Positions 23,764 through 31,617 of a stretch of 32,848 nt of DNA are shown here, in pieces (the stretch's first letter is position 1; every line of letters begins with the position of its first letter). The position numbers were made by a program, and so were the translations under genes. The DNA comes from an uncultured Fretibacterium sp. Its GTDB lineage: Bacteria; Synergistota; Synergistia; Synergistales; Aminobacteriaceae. The stretch covers positions 1 to 32,848 of the forward strand of contig NZ_CALIAA010000121.1 of NCBI RefSeq assembly GCF_938040765.1, in the 5' to 3' direction. The notes under the pieces were generated by a model, which saw only the letters and a list, made by a program, of their open reading frames with translations, had not been told where the DNA came from and ran no database searches.

Positions 23764-25059
23764 TCAAAGGCCCCTGTCGATGGTCTGGCTGCGCTCCTGT
23801 CCCACGCCGATGAGCTTTACCGGGACCCCCAGCCCCTTCTCGATATACTCCACGTAACCCCGCGCCTCCCGGGGAAGAGAATCGAAACTCGTACAGCCCG
23901 AGATGTCCCCCCTCCACCCGGGGAGCGTCTCGTATATCGGAACGACCTCGTCCAGGATGTGAGGCGAGGCCGGAAAGCCCTCCAGGCTCCTGCCGTTGTA
24001 CTCGTAGCCCGTGCAGACCTTGATCTCCGGCATCCCGGACAGGACGTCCAGCTTGGTCAGGGCGACGACGTCCACCCCGTTCAGGGCCATGGAGTATTTG
24101 AGCCCCACCATGTCCAGCCACCCGCATCGGCGGGGGCGGCCCGTCGTCGCGCCGAACTCCCCTCCGGCATTCCGCAGGCGCTCCCCGATCTCCCCTGGCT
24201 CCTCCGTGGGCATCGGTCCCTCGCCCACCCTTGTCGTGTAGGCCTTGACCACCGCGATGACGCGGGTCAGGTCGCGCGGGGCAAGCCCCGTCCCGGTAAA
24301 GGCGCCGGCCGCGGAGGTCGAGGAGCTGGTCACGTAGGGATAGGTCCCATGGTCGATGTCAAGCAGGACGGCCTGAGCTCCCTCCAGCAGGACATGCCGC
24401 CCCTCGTCCACCGCCTCCCGGAGCAGACGCACGACGTCACCGACATAGGGGGCCAGGGCCTTGCCCCATTCGCGCGCGGGCCCGTAGACCTCGTCGAAAG
24501 GAATGGGCTTCTCGTTGTATAGCCGGGTGAGGAGACGATTCTTCTCCTCCATCAGGGGGACCAGCCTCTCCCTCAGAAGGTCCGCGTCCAGCAGGTCCTC
24601 CACCCTCAGCCCGACCCGTGCATATTTATCGACGTAGCAGGGCCCGATTCCACGGCCCGTCGTCCCGATCCTGCGCCCCTTGCCCCTCGCCGCCTCCTGG
24701 GCCCTGTCCAGGACCTTGTGGTAGGGCATGACGACATGGGCATGGGGACTGACGACAAGGCGCGCCCGGTCCTGCCCCTTCTCGTAGAGCTCGGCCGTCT
24801 CGTTCAGAAACTGCTCGGGGTCGAGGACCAGGCCGTTCCCGAGGATGCAGAGCTTCCCGGGATAGAGCATGCCCGAGGGGAGCAGGTGAAAGACGACCTT
24901 CTGACCGTTCGCGATAACCGTATGCCCCGCGTTGGCGCCGCCCTGATAGCGGACGAAGACGTCTACGTCGGCCCCCATCGCATCGACGACCTTGCCCTTC
25001 CCCTCGTCGCCCCATTGAGCGCCGATGAGCAGATCGACCTTATTTTCCTTCAATGCCAT
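23764..25059 (-). CDS. purA: Adenylosuccinate synthetase
   Basis: PurA joins IMP and aspartate using GTP, the first committed step to AMP. The 431-residue product has LIGAQWGDEGKGKVVD at the N-terminus (GTP and catalytic loop), RYQGGANAGHTV, GNGLVLDPEQFLNE, GTTGRGIGPCYVDKYAR and EFGATTGRPRRCGWLD, all in the usual order. The ATG at 25059 is chosen because TAGGAGG lies five bases upstream. It follows ctpA by 50 bp, in which there is a small perfect hairpin without a U tract, and precedes rimI, so it is part of a minus-strand operon. Confidence 0.98.
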   Translation of the reverse strand: MALKENKVDLLIGAQWGDEGKGKVVDAMGADVDVFVRYQGGANAGHTVIANGQKVVFHLLPSGMLYPGKLCILGNGLVLDPEQFLNETAELYEKGQDRARLVVSPHAHVVMPYHKVLDRAQEAARGKGRRIGTTGRGIGPCYVDKYARVGLRVEDLLDADLLRERLVPLMEEKNRLLTRLYNEKPIPFDEVYGPAREWGKALAPYVGDVVRLLREAVDEGRHVLLEGAQAVLLDIDHGTYPYVTSSSTSAAGAFTGTGLAPRDLTRVIAVVKAYTTRVGEGPMPTEEPGEIGERLRNAGGEFGATTGRPRRCGWLDMVGLKYSMALNGVDVVALTKLDVLSGMPEIKVCTGYEYNGRSLEGFPASPHILDEVVPIYETLPGWRGDISGCTSFDSLPREARGYVEYIEKGLGVPVKLIGVGQERSQTIDRGL

Positions 25060-25109
25060 GCGCCTCCTAACCGCGCCCGCTGTCAAAGCCCCCGAAGGAG
25101 CCGCTCCTT

Positions 25110-26345
25110 CTACTTCTTCCTGGTCGAGGACCGGTCCTTCACGGCAGCCTTACGGACCTCGGCGATGGCCCTCTGGAGCTGGGCGTCCTTGTCCTTGTCC
25201 TTCTCAGGCTCCCCCTTGACCTCGATGGTCGGAGTGAGTCCGACGTGGTCGATCACCCTCCCGGAGGGCGTATGGTAGCGCGCGATGGTCACATAGAGGC
25301 CCGACCCGTCCGTCAGGGGAAAGAGCGTCTGGACCGACCCCTTACCGAAGCTCTTCTCCCCGACCAGCGTGGCACGCTCCCGGTCCAGGAGGGCCCCGGC
25401 CACGATCTCCGACGCGCTGGCGCTGCCGCCGTTGATCAGGACGACCACGGGCATGGAGGTCAGGAAGAGCGAGGGATCCGCCGAATACTTTTCATTGGCC
25501 TTCTCCGACCGGCCCCGGGTCTCGACGACGGGGCCCCCCTTCAGGAACATTCCGCAGATCTTCACGGAGACGTCCAGAAGGCCGCCGCCGTTGTTCCGAA
25601 GATCGAGGACCAGCCCCCTGGCCCCCTTGCGGATCATCTCCTTCATGGCGTCGCGGGCCTCCTCATCGGTCTTCTGCTTGAACTGGGTCAGCCGGAGATA
25701 GCCGATGTCGTTCGACAGCATCTCGTAGCGGACGGACTTGATCTTGATGATCTCCCGCGTCAGCTCGAATTTCAGGAGCTCCTCCTCCCCGTCCCTGCGG
25801 ATCCAGAGTGTCACCCGGGTATCCGGCCTGCCCCTCATGCGCTGGACGACCCGCTGGGAGTCCCAGCCCAAAACGACGTCGTCGTCCACCTTGACGATCT
25901 GATCCTTCGGCTTCAGCCCCGCGCGCTCCGCCGGCGTGTCCTCCATCGGGCTGATCACCAGAACCCTGCCGTCCCGTTCCCCGATGTACATGCCCAGGCC
26001 GCCGTAGCGCCCCTCCATCTCGATCTCCTCGTCCTTGAGCTGGTCGGGCGTCACGAAACGGGTGTAGGGGTCCTCCCAGGCCTCCACCATCCCCTTCATC
26101 GCGCCGTGCAGCAGCTTGTCCTCGGGAGCCGGCTTGGAGGCGGCATCGACCTGATAGGTCTCGATGATCGCTCTCGCCTGGCGCATGAGCCAGAGCGAAC
26201 GGGCGCCGAAAGGGGATATACGTTCCAGATCGTTCAGGTCCGACGCTCCGGCGCTCCCCATGAATACGTTTCCGGCCGTCACGGCCGCGGCCACAACGCA
26301 CAGCCACGCCACACCCCACAATACCCTTCCGTGTCTTCTCTCCAT
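25110..26345 (-). CDS. C-terminal processing serine peptidase, S41 family (CtpA/Prc-like)
   Basis: A 411-residue secreted or membrane-anchored protease. Residues 11-29 form an N-terminal membrane or signal segment (GVAWLCVVAAAVTAGNVFMG). A PDZ domain follows (about 105-195; GRYGGLGMYIGERDG, ISPMEDTPAERAGLKPKDQI), then the S41 core with LRLTQFKQKTDEEARDAM, VLDLRNNGGGLLDVS, GGSASASEIVAGALL (catalytic Ser 310) and GEKSFGKGSVQTL (Lys 335). It ends in a charged Lys-rich tail. The ATG at 26345 has GGAG nine bases upstream; earlier starts (26360, 26369) have no ribosome site. It is the first gene of the run ctpA-purA-rimI. Confidence 0.94.
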   Translation of the reverse strand: MERRHGRVLWGVAWLCVVAAAVTAGNVFMGSAGASDLNDLERISPFGARSLWLMRQARAIIETYQVDAASKPAPEDKLLHGAMKGMVEAWEDPYTRFVTPDQLKDEEIEMEGRYGGLGMYIGERDGRVLVISPMEDTPAERAGLKPKDQIVKVDDDVVLGWDSQRVVQRMRGRPDTRVTLWIRRDGEEELLKFELTREIIKIKSVRYEMLSNDIGYLRLTQFKQKTDEEARDAMKEMIRKGARGLVLDLRNNGGGLLDVSVKICGMFLKGGPVVETRGRSEKANEKYSADPSLFLTSMPVVVLINGGSASASEIVAGALLDRERATLVGEKSFGKGSVQTLFPLTDGSGLYVTIARYHTPSGRVIDHVGLTPTIEVKGEPEKDKDKDAQLQRAIAEVRKAAVKDRSSTRKK

Positions 26346-26462
26346 TGCTTCCAACTCCATCCTAGACATCTGCAAAGACAGGCGTTAAAATATGCGCCCC
26401 TGTCTCATTCGGCCCAACCGGCGCGTTTCGAGAGAAAACGCCGATCCGCTCCATGAAGCCTC

Positions 26463-26597
26463 CCTGATGAAACCCCTAAGCGACCCGCTCAGCTCGCTTA
26501 CGCTCATTGGCGGTCTGCTTATGTGGTACCCCAGCTTGCCGTCTTTGAGGAGGGAACTTGCCGGGGCCGCCGCTATCGTATAGCGGCGTGGGGGCGA
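26463..26597. repeat. Composite interspersed repeat, copy 2 (in the 326-bp ctpA-rpmI gap)
   Basis: Module A (26463-26498, plus strand, CCTGATGAAACCCCTAAGCG) lies to the left of module B (26523-26577), which ends in an intact dyad GCCGCTATCGTATAGCGGC (26568-26586). In copy 1 (11775-11966) module A is inverted and to the right of B. Module B contains a reverse-strand frame that reads IAA-x-PAS-x-LLK-x-GKLGYH in both copies. The rest of the divergent gap 26346-26671 holds the rpmI leader and a palindrome; no further gene was seen. Confidence 0.75.
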
Positions 26598-26630
26598 AGC
26601 CTCCATGTTAATTTTTAGCGCAAATTTTTC

Positions 26631-26646
26631 GGGGAACGCGTTCCCC
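26631..26646 (+). promoter_or_regulatory. Perfect 16-bp palindrome in the rpmI leader
   Basis: GGGGAACGCGTTCCCC lies 25 bases before the rpmI start, just ahead of the ribosome site AAAAGGAG. It could form an RNA hairpin in the L35-L20 leader, where L20 autoregulation is known in other bacteria, or be a protein-binding site. The specific L20 leader fold is not recognised. Confidence 0.4.
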
Positions 26647-26671
26647 GTGTACGGAAAAGGAGAAATGTTTC

Positions 26672-26869
26672 ATGCCCAAACTGAAATCGCACTCCGGTGC
26701 CAAGAAGAGGTTCAGCCGCACCGCGACCGGCAAGCTGTCCTACCGCAAGGTCGGCCGCAGGCACATCATGGTTCACAAGGGCTCCAAGCGTCTTCGCTCC
26801 CTGCGCAAGTCGGGCTATGTCAGCGACACCCTGATGGAGCAGATGAACAGGATGCTGCCCTACGCCTAG
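26672..26869 (+). CDS. rpmI: 50S ribosomal protein bL35
   Basis: The 65-residue basic protein reads MPKLKSHSGAKKRFSRTATG at the start, followed by the typical GKLSYRKVGRRHIMVHKG, matching bL35 over the entire length. AAGGAG lies nine bases before the ATG. It is followed by rplT after 44 bp. In many bacteria infC precedes rpmI; here the upstream neighbour is the divergent ctpA and a repeat, so infC is elsewhere. Confidence 0.98.
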   Translation: MPKLKSHSGAKKRFSRTATGKLSYRKVGRRHIMVHKGSKRLRSLRKSGYVSDTLMEQMNRMLPYA

Positions 26870-26913
26870 CGCGTCGGGTCCGTTCGGGATTTTTGGGGGA
26901 GGATGATTGAACC

Positions 26914-27270
26914 ATGCGCGTCAAGGGTGCATCGGCAAGCAATAAGAAGAGAAAGAAGCTTTTTTCCATCACCCGGGGCTACTGGGGACAGCACAAGAAC
27001 GTCTATCGGCGGGCCAGGGAGGCCTACCTCGCGGCGCTGTCCCGTGCCTACGGGGACCGCAAGCGCAAGAAGCGCGACTTCCGCCGCCTCTGGATCACGC
27101 GTATCAGCGCGGCGACCCGTTCCGAGGGGATGAGCTACAGCGCGTTCATGAATGGCTTGAAGAGGGCCGGGATCGTCATGAACCGCAAGATGCTCTCCGA
27201 GCTGGCCATCCACGACATGGAGGCGTTCCGCAGCCTCATGGGGCAGGCCCGGTCCGCTCTGGGGCAGTAG
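26914..27270 (+). CDS. rplT: 50S ribosomal protein bL20
   Basis: The 118-residue protein has the bL20 pattern: a long basic N-terminal extension (MRVKGASASNKKRKKLFS, then GYWGQHKNVYRRAREA), KRKKRDFRRLWITRI and the compact C-terminal domain with SYSAFMNGLKRAGIVMNRK and LAIHDMEAF. It binds 23S rRNA early in 50S assembly. A GGGAGG ribosome site precedes the ATG. It is cotranscribed with rpmI and followed by a terminator before pheS. Confidence 0.98.
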   Translation: MRVKGASASNKKRKKLFSITRGYWGQHKNVYRRAREAYLAALSRAYGDRKRKKRDFRRLWITRISAATRSEGMSYSAFMNGLKRAGIVMNRKMLSELAIHDMEAFRSLMGQARSALGQ

Positions 27271-27363
27271 TACCAGGCAATTTTTTCCATATTTTCATTT
27301 TCCATCCGGAGGGCCGGGGTCGATGGCCCCGTGTTCCCGGATGAAGGTGGATGAAGGCTGTAT

Positions 27364-27408
27364 GGGGGCGGTCGGAGCCCGGCGCTCCGCTCCGCCCCTG
27401 AATTTTTT
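27364..27408 (+). terminator. Intrinsic terminator or attenuator between rplT and pheS
   Basis: GGGGCGG (27365-27371) pairs with CCGCCCC (27392-27398), and GGAGC pairs with GCTCC inside, followed by TGAATTTTTTAC. A second hairpin (CATCCGG/CCGGATG, 27303-27343) lies upstream in the same gap. The terminator ends only 24 bases before pheS, so it either ends rplT transcription or acts as a pheST attenuator. No T-box sequence was found. Confidence 0.75.
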
Positions 27409-27431
27409 ACGAGGAAGGGAGGCAGAGGCGG

Positions 27432-28472
27432 TTGAATGCGTTGATTGAGGGAATGAGGGAGGTGCGGGCCTCGTTTGGCGAGGCGCTGTCCTCCGTTGAC
27501 TCCACGGAGGCGCTCGGCGAGCTGCGGGTGCGCAACCTGGGGAAAAAGGGCGCGCTGACCGTTCTGCTGAAGTCGCTGGGGAAGCTGAGCCCCGAGGAGC
27601 GTCCCGCGGCCGGCGAGCAGCTGAACGCCCTCCGGGACGAGATGGAGCGGACGATCGAGGCCAAGGGACGCGAGCTTCGCGCGCGGGAGAACGAGGCGCG
27701 CGAGGCCGGGGAGCGCATCGACGTGACGCTGCCCGCGAAGGGCCGCTGCGGCGGGTCCTTCCACCCCGTGGCCCAGACGATGCACGAGATCGTGGAGATC
27801 CTGCAGGGGATGGGGTACTCCGTCGCCCTGGGGCCCGAGAAGGAGGAGGAGCTCTACAACTTCGAGAGCCTGAACATGCCCTCCTGGCACCCGGCCCGCG
27901 ACATGCAGGACACCTTCTATTTCCCGGACGGGACCCTGCTGCGCACGCACACGTCGCCCGTGCAGGTGCGCTCGATGCTGAAGTACGGCGCGCCGCTGCG
28001 GATCGTCTGCCCCGGGAAGGTGTACCGGCGGGACAACGATCCCACGCATTCCCCGATGTTCAACCAGATCGAGGGCCTGATGATCGACAAAGACGTGTCC
28101 TTCCCGGTCCTGAAGGGCACGCTGAGCGGCCTGATGGACGCCTTCTTCGGCCGGAGCCTGAAGAACCGCTTCCGCGCCAGCTACTTTCCCTTCACGGAGC
28201 CCTCGATGGAGCTGGACATCGAGTGTGTGGAGTGCGGCGGGGCCAACGCCCGCTGCCGGGTCTGCAAGGGGACGGGCTGGCTCGAGGTCTGCGGGATGGG
28301 GATGGTGCATCCGTCGGTCGTCCGGGCCGGGGGCATCGACCCGGAGAGGTACAACGGCTTCGCGTTCGGCATGGGGCTCGACCGCATGGCGATGCTCAAG
28401 TACGGCATCAACGACCTGCGCCTGCTGTTCGACGGCGACGTCTCCTACTTTCTGTCGGGAAGGGACGCTTAA
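27432..28472 (+). CDS. pheS: Phenylalanyl-tRNA synthetase alpha subunit
   Basis: The 346-residue class II catalytic subunit works as an alpha2-beta2 enzyme with PheT. Visible features are the N-terminal coiled-coil region (about residues 1-90, charged), the motif 1 region HPVAQTMHEIVEIL, THTSPVQVRSML, motif 2 with CPGKVYRRDNDPTHSPMFNQ, then FPFTEPSMELDIE, and motif 3 GFAFGMGLDRMAMLKYG. A Cys-rich insert (ECVECGGANARCRVCKGTGW) is as seen in many bacterial PheS. Translation is taken to start at the TTG at 27432, nine bases after GGGAGG; the ATG four bases later is out of frame. It is joined to pheT by a 17-bp tandem duplication. Confidence 0.97.
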   Translation: MNALIEGMREVRASFGEALSSVDSTEALGELRVRNLGKKGALTVLLKSLGKLSPEERPAAGEQLNALRDEMERTIEAKGRELRARENEAREAGERIDVTLPAKGRCGGSFHPVAQTMHEIVEILQGMGYSVALGPEKEEELYNFESLNMPSWHPARDMQDTFYFPDGTLLRTHTSPVQVRSMLKYGAPLRIVCPGKVYRRDNDPTHSPMFNQIEGLMIDKDVSFPVLKGTLSGLMDAFFGRSLKNRFRASYFPFTEPSMELDIECVECGGANARCRVCKGTGWLEVCGMGMVHPSVVRAGGIDPERYNGFAFGMGLDRMAMLKYGINDLRLLFDGDVSYFLSGRDA

Positions 28473-28492
28473 ATGGGAGGGACGCTTAAATG
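28461..28492 (+). repeat. Tandem 17-bp duplication at the pheS stop / pheT start
   Basis: AGGGACGCTTAAATG occurs at 28461-28475 and again at 28478-28492, a 17-bp period. The first copy carries the pheS stop (TAA 28470-28472) followed at once by an ATG (28473) in the wrong frame for pheT. The second copy carries the real pheT ATG (28490). Confidence 0.9.
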
Positions 28493-30946
28493 CTCGTATC
28501 CTGGAATCTGCTGAAGGACTTCATCACCCTCTCCGCGGGGCCCGAGGAGGCCGCCGAGCGGCTGACGATGGCGGGGGCCGAGGTCGAGGGCCTGGAATAC
28601 AAGGCCCGGAACCTGAGGGGCGTCGTCGCCTCCCGCATCCTGTCGCTGACGCCGCACCCCGCGAAGGAGAAGCTCCTCGTCGCGCGCCTCTCCACCGGCC
28701 GCGGCGAGTCCGTCTGCGTCACCAACGCGGAAAACGTGAGGGCCGGGGACCGCGTGTTCTACGCGCCGCCGGGCTCGACGCTGCCCGACGGCACGGAGCT
28801 GGGCATCCGGGACTTCTACGGCCTGGAGAGCGCGGGGATGATGCTCTCCGCGGCCGAGCTGGGGGTCCCCGAGGCCGACGACACGGACGGCATCCTGATC
28901 CTGCCCGAGGACGCGCCCGTCGGGACGGAGGCCCGCGCGCTCTACGGGCTCTCGGACACCATCCTGGACGTCTCCGTCACCCCGAACCGGGGCGACCTCC
29001 TGAGCATCTGGGGCATCGCCCGCGAGCTTCGGGGCCTCTTCCCCGACGCGAAACTGAACGCGCCCCGGTGCCTGGAGGGCCAAGCATCCGGAGATGACCG
29101 GGAGTGGCCGGACGCGCAGCGGTTCGGGGCGATATCTCTGCCCGACCCCGGGTGCCTCTGCTACCATCTGGGCCTGGCGACGGGCGTCGCGATGGGGCCC
29201 TCGCCCCTGGCGGTCCGCGTGGCGCTGGCGCACATGGGCATGAGGCCCATCTCGAACGTCGTGGACGCGACCAACTACGTCATGCTGGTGCTGGGTCAGC
29301 CCCTGCACGCGTTCGACCTGAACACCCTGCCCGCGCGGGAGATCACCGTGAGGGCGGCCGGGGACGGCGAGCGCATGACGACGCTGGACGGGCGCGAGCG
29401 CGTCCTGACGGAAAGGGACATGCTGATCACGAGCGGCGGCGAGCCCATCGCCATCGCCGGGGTCATGGGCGGGGACCGCACGGAGATCCGGGACGACACC
29501 CGGACCGTGGTGCTGGAGAGCGCCTCCTTCTCCCCGCTGCGCGTGGGGCACACGGCGCGGCGGCTGGGCATCGCCTCCGAGGCGGCGTTCCGCTTCGCCC
29601 GCACCGTGGACCCGACCCTCAGTGCGCGCGCCCTCTCCCTGGCGCTCGAGCTGATGCGCGATTGGAGCGGCGCGGAGATCGGCTACCGCGTGCGCTCCGC
29701 GTCCAACGATTTTCCAAAGCCCAAACCCGTGACCCTGACGAAGAAAAAACTTCAGACTTATCTGGATTGGGGCGACATGGACGCCTCCGCCGCCATTCTG
29801 GAGGGGTTCGGGATACGGGGCGGGGACGGGACGGACGAGGCGCGGACCTTCGTGCCGCCGACCTGGCGTCCGGACATCACGATCGAGGAGGACCTGATCG
29901 AGGAGGTCGGGCGTTTCCGCGGCTACAACGACGCCCCCGGGCGTCTGCCGGGCGAGCCGCCCCGCGGCGGGGACAGGGGTGAGCCGATGCGCCTGTCGGC
30001 CCTCGTGCGCTCCTGCCTCGTCGCGCGCGGTTACGTGGAGGCGGTGACCTACAGCTTCCTTCCGGAGAACTTCCCCGGCGCCCTGCTGCTGCCGGAGGAC
30101 GATCCGAGGGCCCATCCCCTGACGCTGGCGAACCCGATCAGCCAGGACCAGATCGCCATGCGGACCACGCTGGTCCCCGGCCTGTTGAACGGGCTCAGAA
30201 CCAGCGCCGCCTCCGGTTGGCGCGGGGCCGTTCGGCTCTTCGAGCAGGGGCGCGTCTTCCTGAGGACCGCGCCCGGCGCGTCCACGCACGTCGAGCACGA
30301 TGCCGTCGCGGGCCTCGTCTTCGACGGGACGGACCCTCGAACGCCCTGGAAGGGACAGGGGGAGGATTTCTACAGCGTCAAGGCCGACGTCGCCGCGCTG
30401 CTGGAGGGCTGTGGGCTGACCCCGCGGTTCGTCGCCGGTCGGCAGCCCTTCGGGCACGGGGGGCAGACCGCCGAGATTCGGGCCGCGGCCCCGGACGGGA
30501 GCGTCCGGTCCCTGGGGTGGCTGGCTCGTCTCAAGCCCGTCCTGGAGCAGGAGCTGGGCCTGGGGGGCGGGGCCGTCGTCCTCTTCGAGCTGAGGCTTTC
30601 GGAGCTCGAGGAGCTCCGAGGGAACTGTCGGCCCGTGCTTCGTCCTGCAAGCGCGTTCCCGGCCTCGCTCCGGGACATCTCGATGCTGGCCCCGGCGGAA
30701 CGGACCCAGGACGAGGCGGCGTCCGACATCCGCGCGGCGGCGCGCGGCGCGGCGGGGTGGGATATTCTGGACGAGCTGAGGCTCTTCGACGTCTACGAGG
30801 GCAAGGGGATCCCCGAGGGGTTCCGAAGCCTCGCCTTCTCGCTCTCCTACCGCGCGCCCGACCGGACCCTCAACGACGAGGAGGTCGAGCGGGTTCACGG
30901 CCTGGTGCGGGACACCCTGGTCCAAAAAGGGTACAATATGCGCTAG
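28490..30946 (+). CDS. pheT: Phenylalanyl-tRNA synthetase beta subunit
   Basis: The 818-residue subunit contains, in order, an N-terminal tRNA-binding OB domain (RGVVASRILSLTPHPAKEKL, with CVTNAENVRAGDRVFYAPPG), the B3/B4 editing region (VTPNRGDLLSIWGIARELRG, NVVDATNYVMLVLGQPLHAFD, AIAGVMGG), the B5 region (RPDITIEEDLIEEVGRFRGY), the inactive synthetase-like core and a C-terminal FDX-ACB anticodon-binding domain (PASLRDISMLAP to RTLNDEEVERVHG). The length is normal. The ATG at 28490 is right for the frame, and GGGAGGG lies upstream within the duplicated junction. It is cotranscribed with pheS and with the two small genes that follow. Confidence 0.97.
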   Translation: MLVSWNLLKDFITLSAGPEEAAERLTMAGAEVEGLEYKARNLRGVVASRILSLTPHPAKEKLLVARLSTGRGESVCVTNAENVRAGDRVFYAPPGSTLPDGTELGIRDFYGLESAGMMLSAAELGVPEADDTDGILILPEDAPVGTEARALYGLSDTILDVSVTPNRGDLLSIWGIARELRGLFPDAKLNAPRCLEGQASGDDREWPDAQRFGAISLPDPGCLCYHLGLATGVAMGPSPLAVRVALAHMGMRPISNVVDATNYVMLVLGQPLHAFDLNTLPAREITVRAAGDGERMTTLDGRERVLTERDMLITSGGEPIAIAGVMGGDRTEIRDDTRTVVLESASFSPLRVGHTARRLGIASEAAFRFARTVDPTLSARALSLALELMRDWSGAEIGYRVRSASNDFPKPKPVTLTKKKLQTYLDWGDMDASAAILEGFGIRGGDGTDEARTFVPPTWRPDITIEEDLIEEVGRFRGYNDAPGRLPGEPPRGGDRGEPMRLSALVRSCLVARGYVEAVTYSFLPENFPGALLLPEDDPRAHPLTLANPISQDQIAMRTTLVPGLLNGLRTSAASGWRGAVRLFEQGRVFLRTAPGASTHVEHDAVAGLVFDGTDPRTPWKGQGEDFYSVKADVAALLEGCGLTPRFVAGRQPFGHGGQTAEIRAAAPDGSVRSLGWLARLKPVLEQELGLGGGAVVLFELRLSELEELRGNCRPVLRPASAFPASLRDISMLAPAERTQDEAASDIRAAARGAAGWDILDELRLFDVYEGKGIPEGFRSLAFSLSYRAPDRTLNDEEVERVHGLVRDTLVQKGYNMR

Positions 30947-31030
30947 GTGCGTCAGGGATGCGGACGGGGGCGGTCCGGGGTGGTCCGGCCGCGCCCGGCC
31001 CGTCCGGGCGGAGCGGGGGGCGGAGGAGGG

Positions 31031-31324
31031 ATGGGCTTGGTGGAGCCGAGAAGTATCGATACCCTGATCGATCGGCTTGGTGAGAGGATCGACGTGCTGA
31101 TCCAGGAGCGGGACGACCTCAGGAGAGAGGTCCGTCGCCTCGCTGCCCATGCCGCCGAGCGCGACGAGGAGTGCGTGAGGGTCAGGCAGGAGATGCAGCG
31201 ATCTCTCGAGGCCGCGGGCGAGGAGGTCCTGTGCGCGGAACGCGTCGGGGCGGAGATCGAGGCGAAGCTGCGGAACCTGAACGAACGCCTGATCGACCTC
31301 GTCAGGGAAAGATGGCGGGGTTGA
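31031..31324 (+). CDS. Small coiled-coil protein between pheT and zapA
   Basis: A 97-residue, highly charged protein. It starts MGLVEPRSIDTLIDRLGERI and continues with almost uninterrupted heptad-like sequence (DVLIQERDDLRREVRRL, RQEMQRSLEAAGEEV, EIEAKLRNLNERLIDLV), so a parallel or antiparallel coiled coil is likely over nearly its full length; no membrane segment or signal is present. GGAGG lies a few bases before the ATG. It ends six bases before the zapA start, so the two are cotranscribed. Size, position and predicted fold suggest a ZapA partner comparable to ZapB, but no sequence similarity can be claimed. Confidence 0.7.
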   Translation: MGLVEPRSIDTLIDRLGERIDVLIQERDDLRREVRRLAAHAAERDEECVRVRQEMQRSLEAAGEEVLCAERVGAEIEAKLRNLNERLIDLVRERWRG

Positions 31325-31330
31325 GCTCCG

Positions 31331-31564
31331 GTGTGTGCCTCCAGGAATATCCGGATCACGATCGGGAAGAGAAACTACAGCGTTGAGACCGCTCTGGATC
31401 CCGGAGCGGTGGAGCGCATCGAGTCGCTGGTCGCGGCCGCCAGCGATTCTCCGGCAAAGGGGATCAACCAGGAGGAGCGTCTGATGCTCACCTGCCTGCA
31501 GCTGGCCTATTCCCTGGACAAGGCCGTTTCCGCCCTCGAGGGCCTGCTGAAGAGGGTGGAGTGA
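31331..31564 (+). CDS. zapA: Cell division protein ZapA
   Basis: The 77-residue protein matches the short ZapA group: an N-terminal beta part (RNIRITIGKRNYSVET), a linker AVERIESLVAAASDSP and a C-terminal helix with EERLMLTCLQLAYSLDKAVSAL. ZapA crosslinks FtsZ filaments at the division site. The start is a GTG at 31331 with a GGGG-containing stretch upstream; the start choice is moderate. Its location after pheT is common in several bacterial phyla. A 14-bp tandem duplication begins at its stop codon. Confidence 0.85.
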   Translation: MCASRNIRITIGKRNYSVETALDPGAVERIESLVAAASDSPAKGINQEERLMLTCLQLAYSLDKAVSALEGLLKRVE

Positions 31565-31589
31565 ACGAAACGATCTGAACGAAACGATC
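31562..31589 (+). repeat. Exact 14-bp tandem duplication at the zapA stop codon
   Basis: TGAACGAAACGATC occurs at 31562-31575 and again, with no gap, at 31576-31589. The TGA of the first copy is the zapA stop codon. Confidence 0.9.
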
Positions 31590-31617
31590 GGCCCGGCTGT
31601 GCGGCGAGGCTAGGTTT

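Noticed and set aside
25093..25109. Terminator after ctpA (GAAGGAG/CTCCTTC hairpin)
   Set aside because: The stem is short and is followed by GGGGGC rather than a T tract; purA follows within 50 bp, so read-through is more likely.
27271..27345. A Phe-rich leader peptide for pheST
   Set aside because: The Phe codons come from a T-rich stretch in all frames, and no start codon with a ribosome site precedes them. It is kept only as a low-level possibility in the attenuator finding.
28469..31150. An 893-codon minus-strand frame opposite pheT
   Set aside because: It is antisense to pheT and continues into the intergenic region without any motif.
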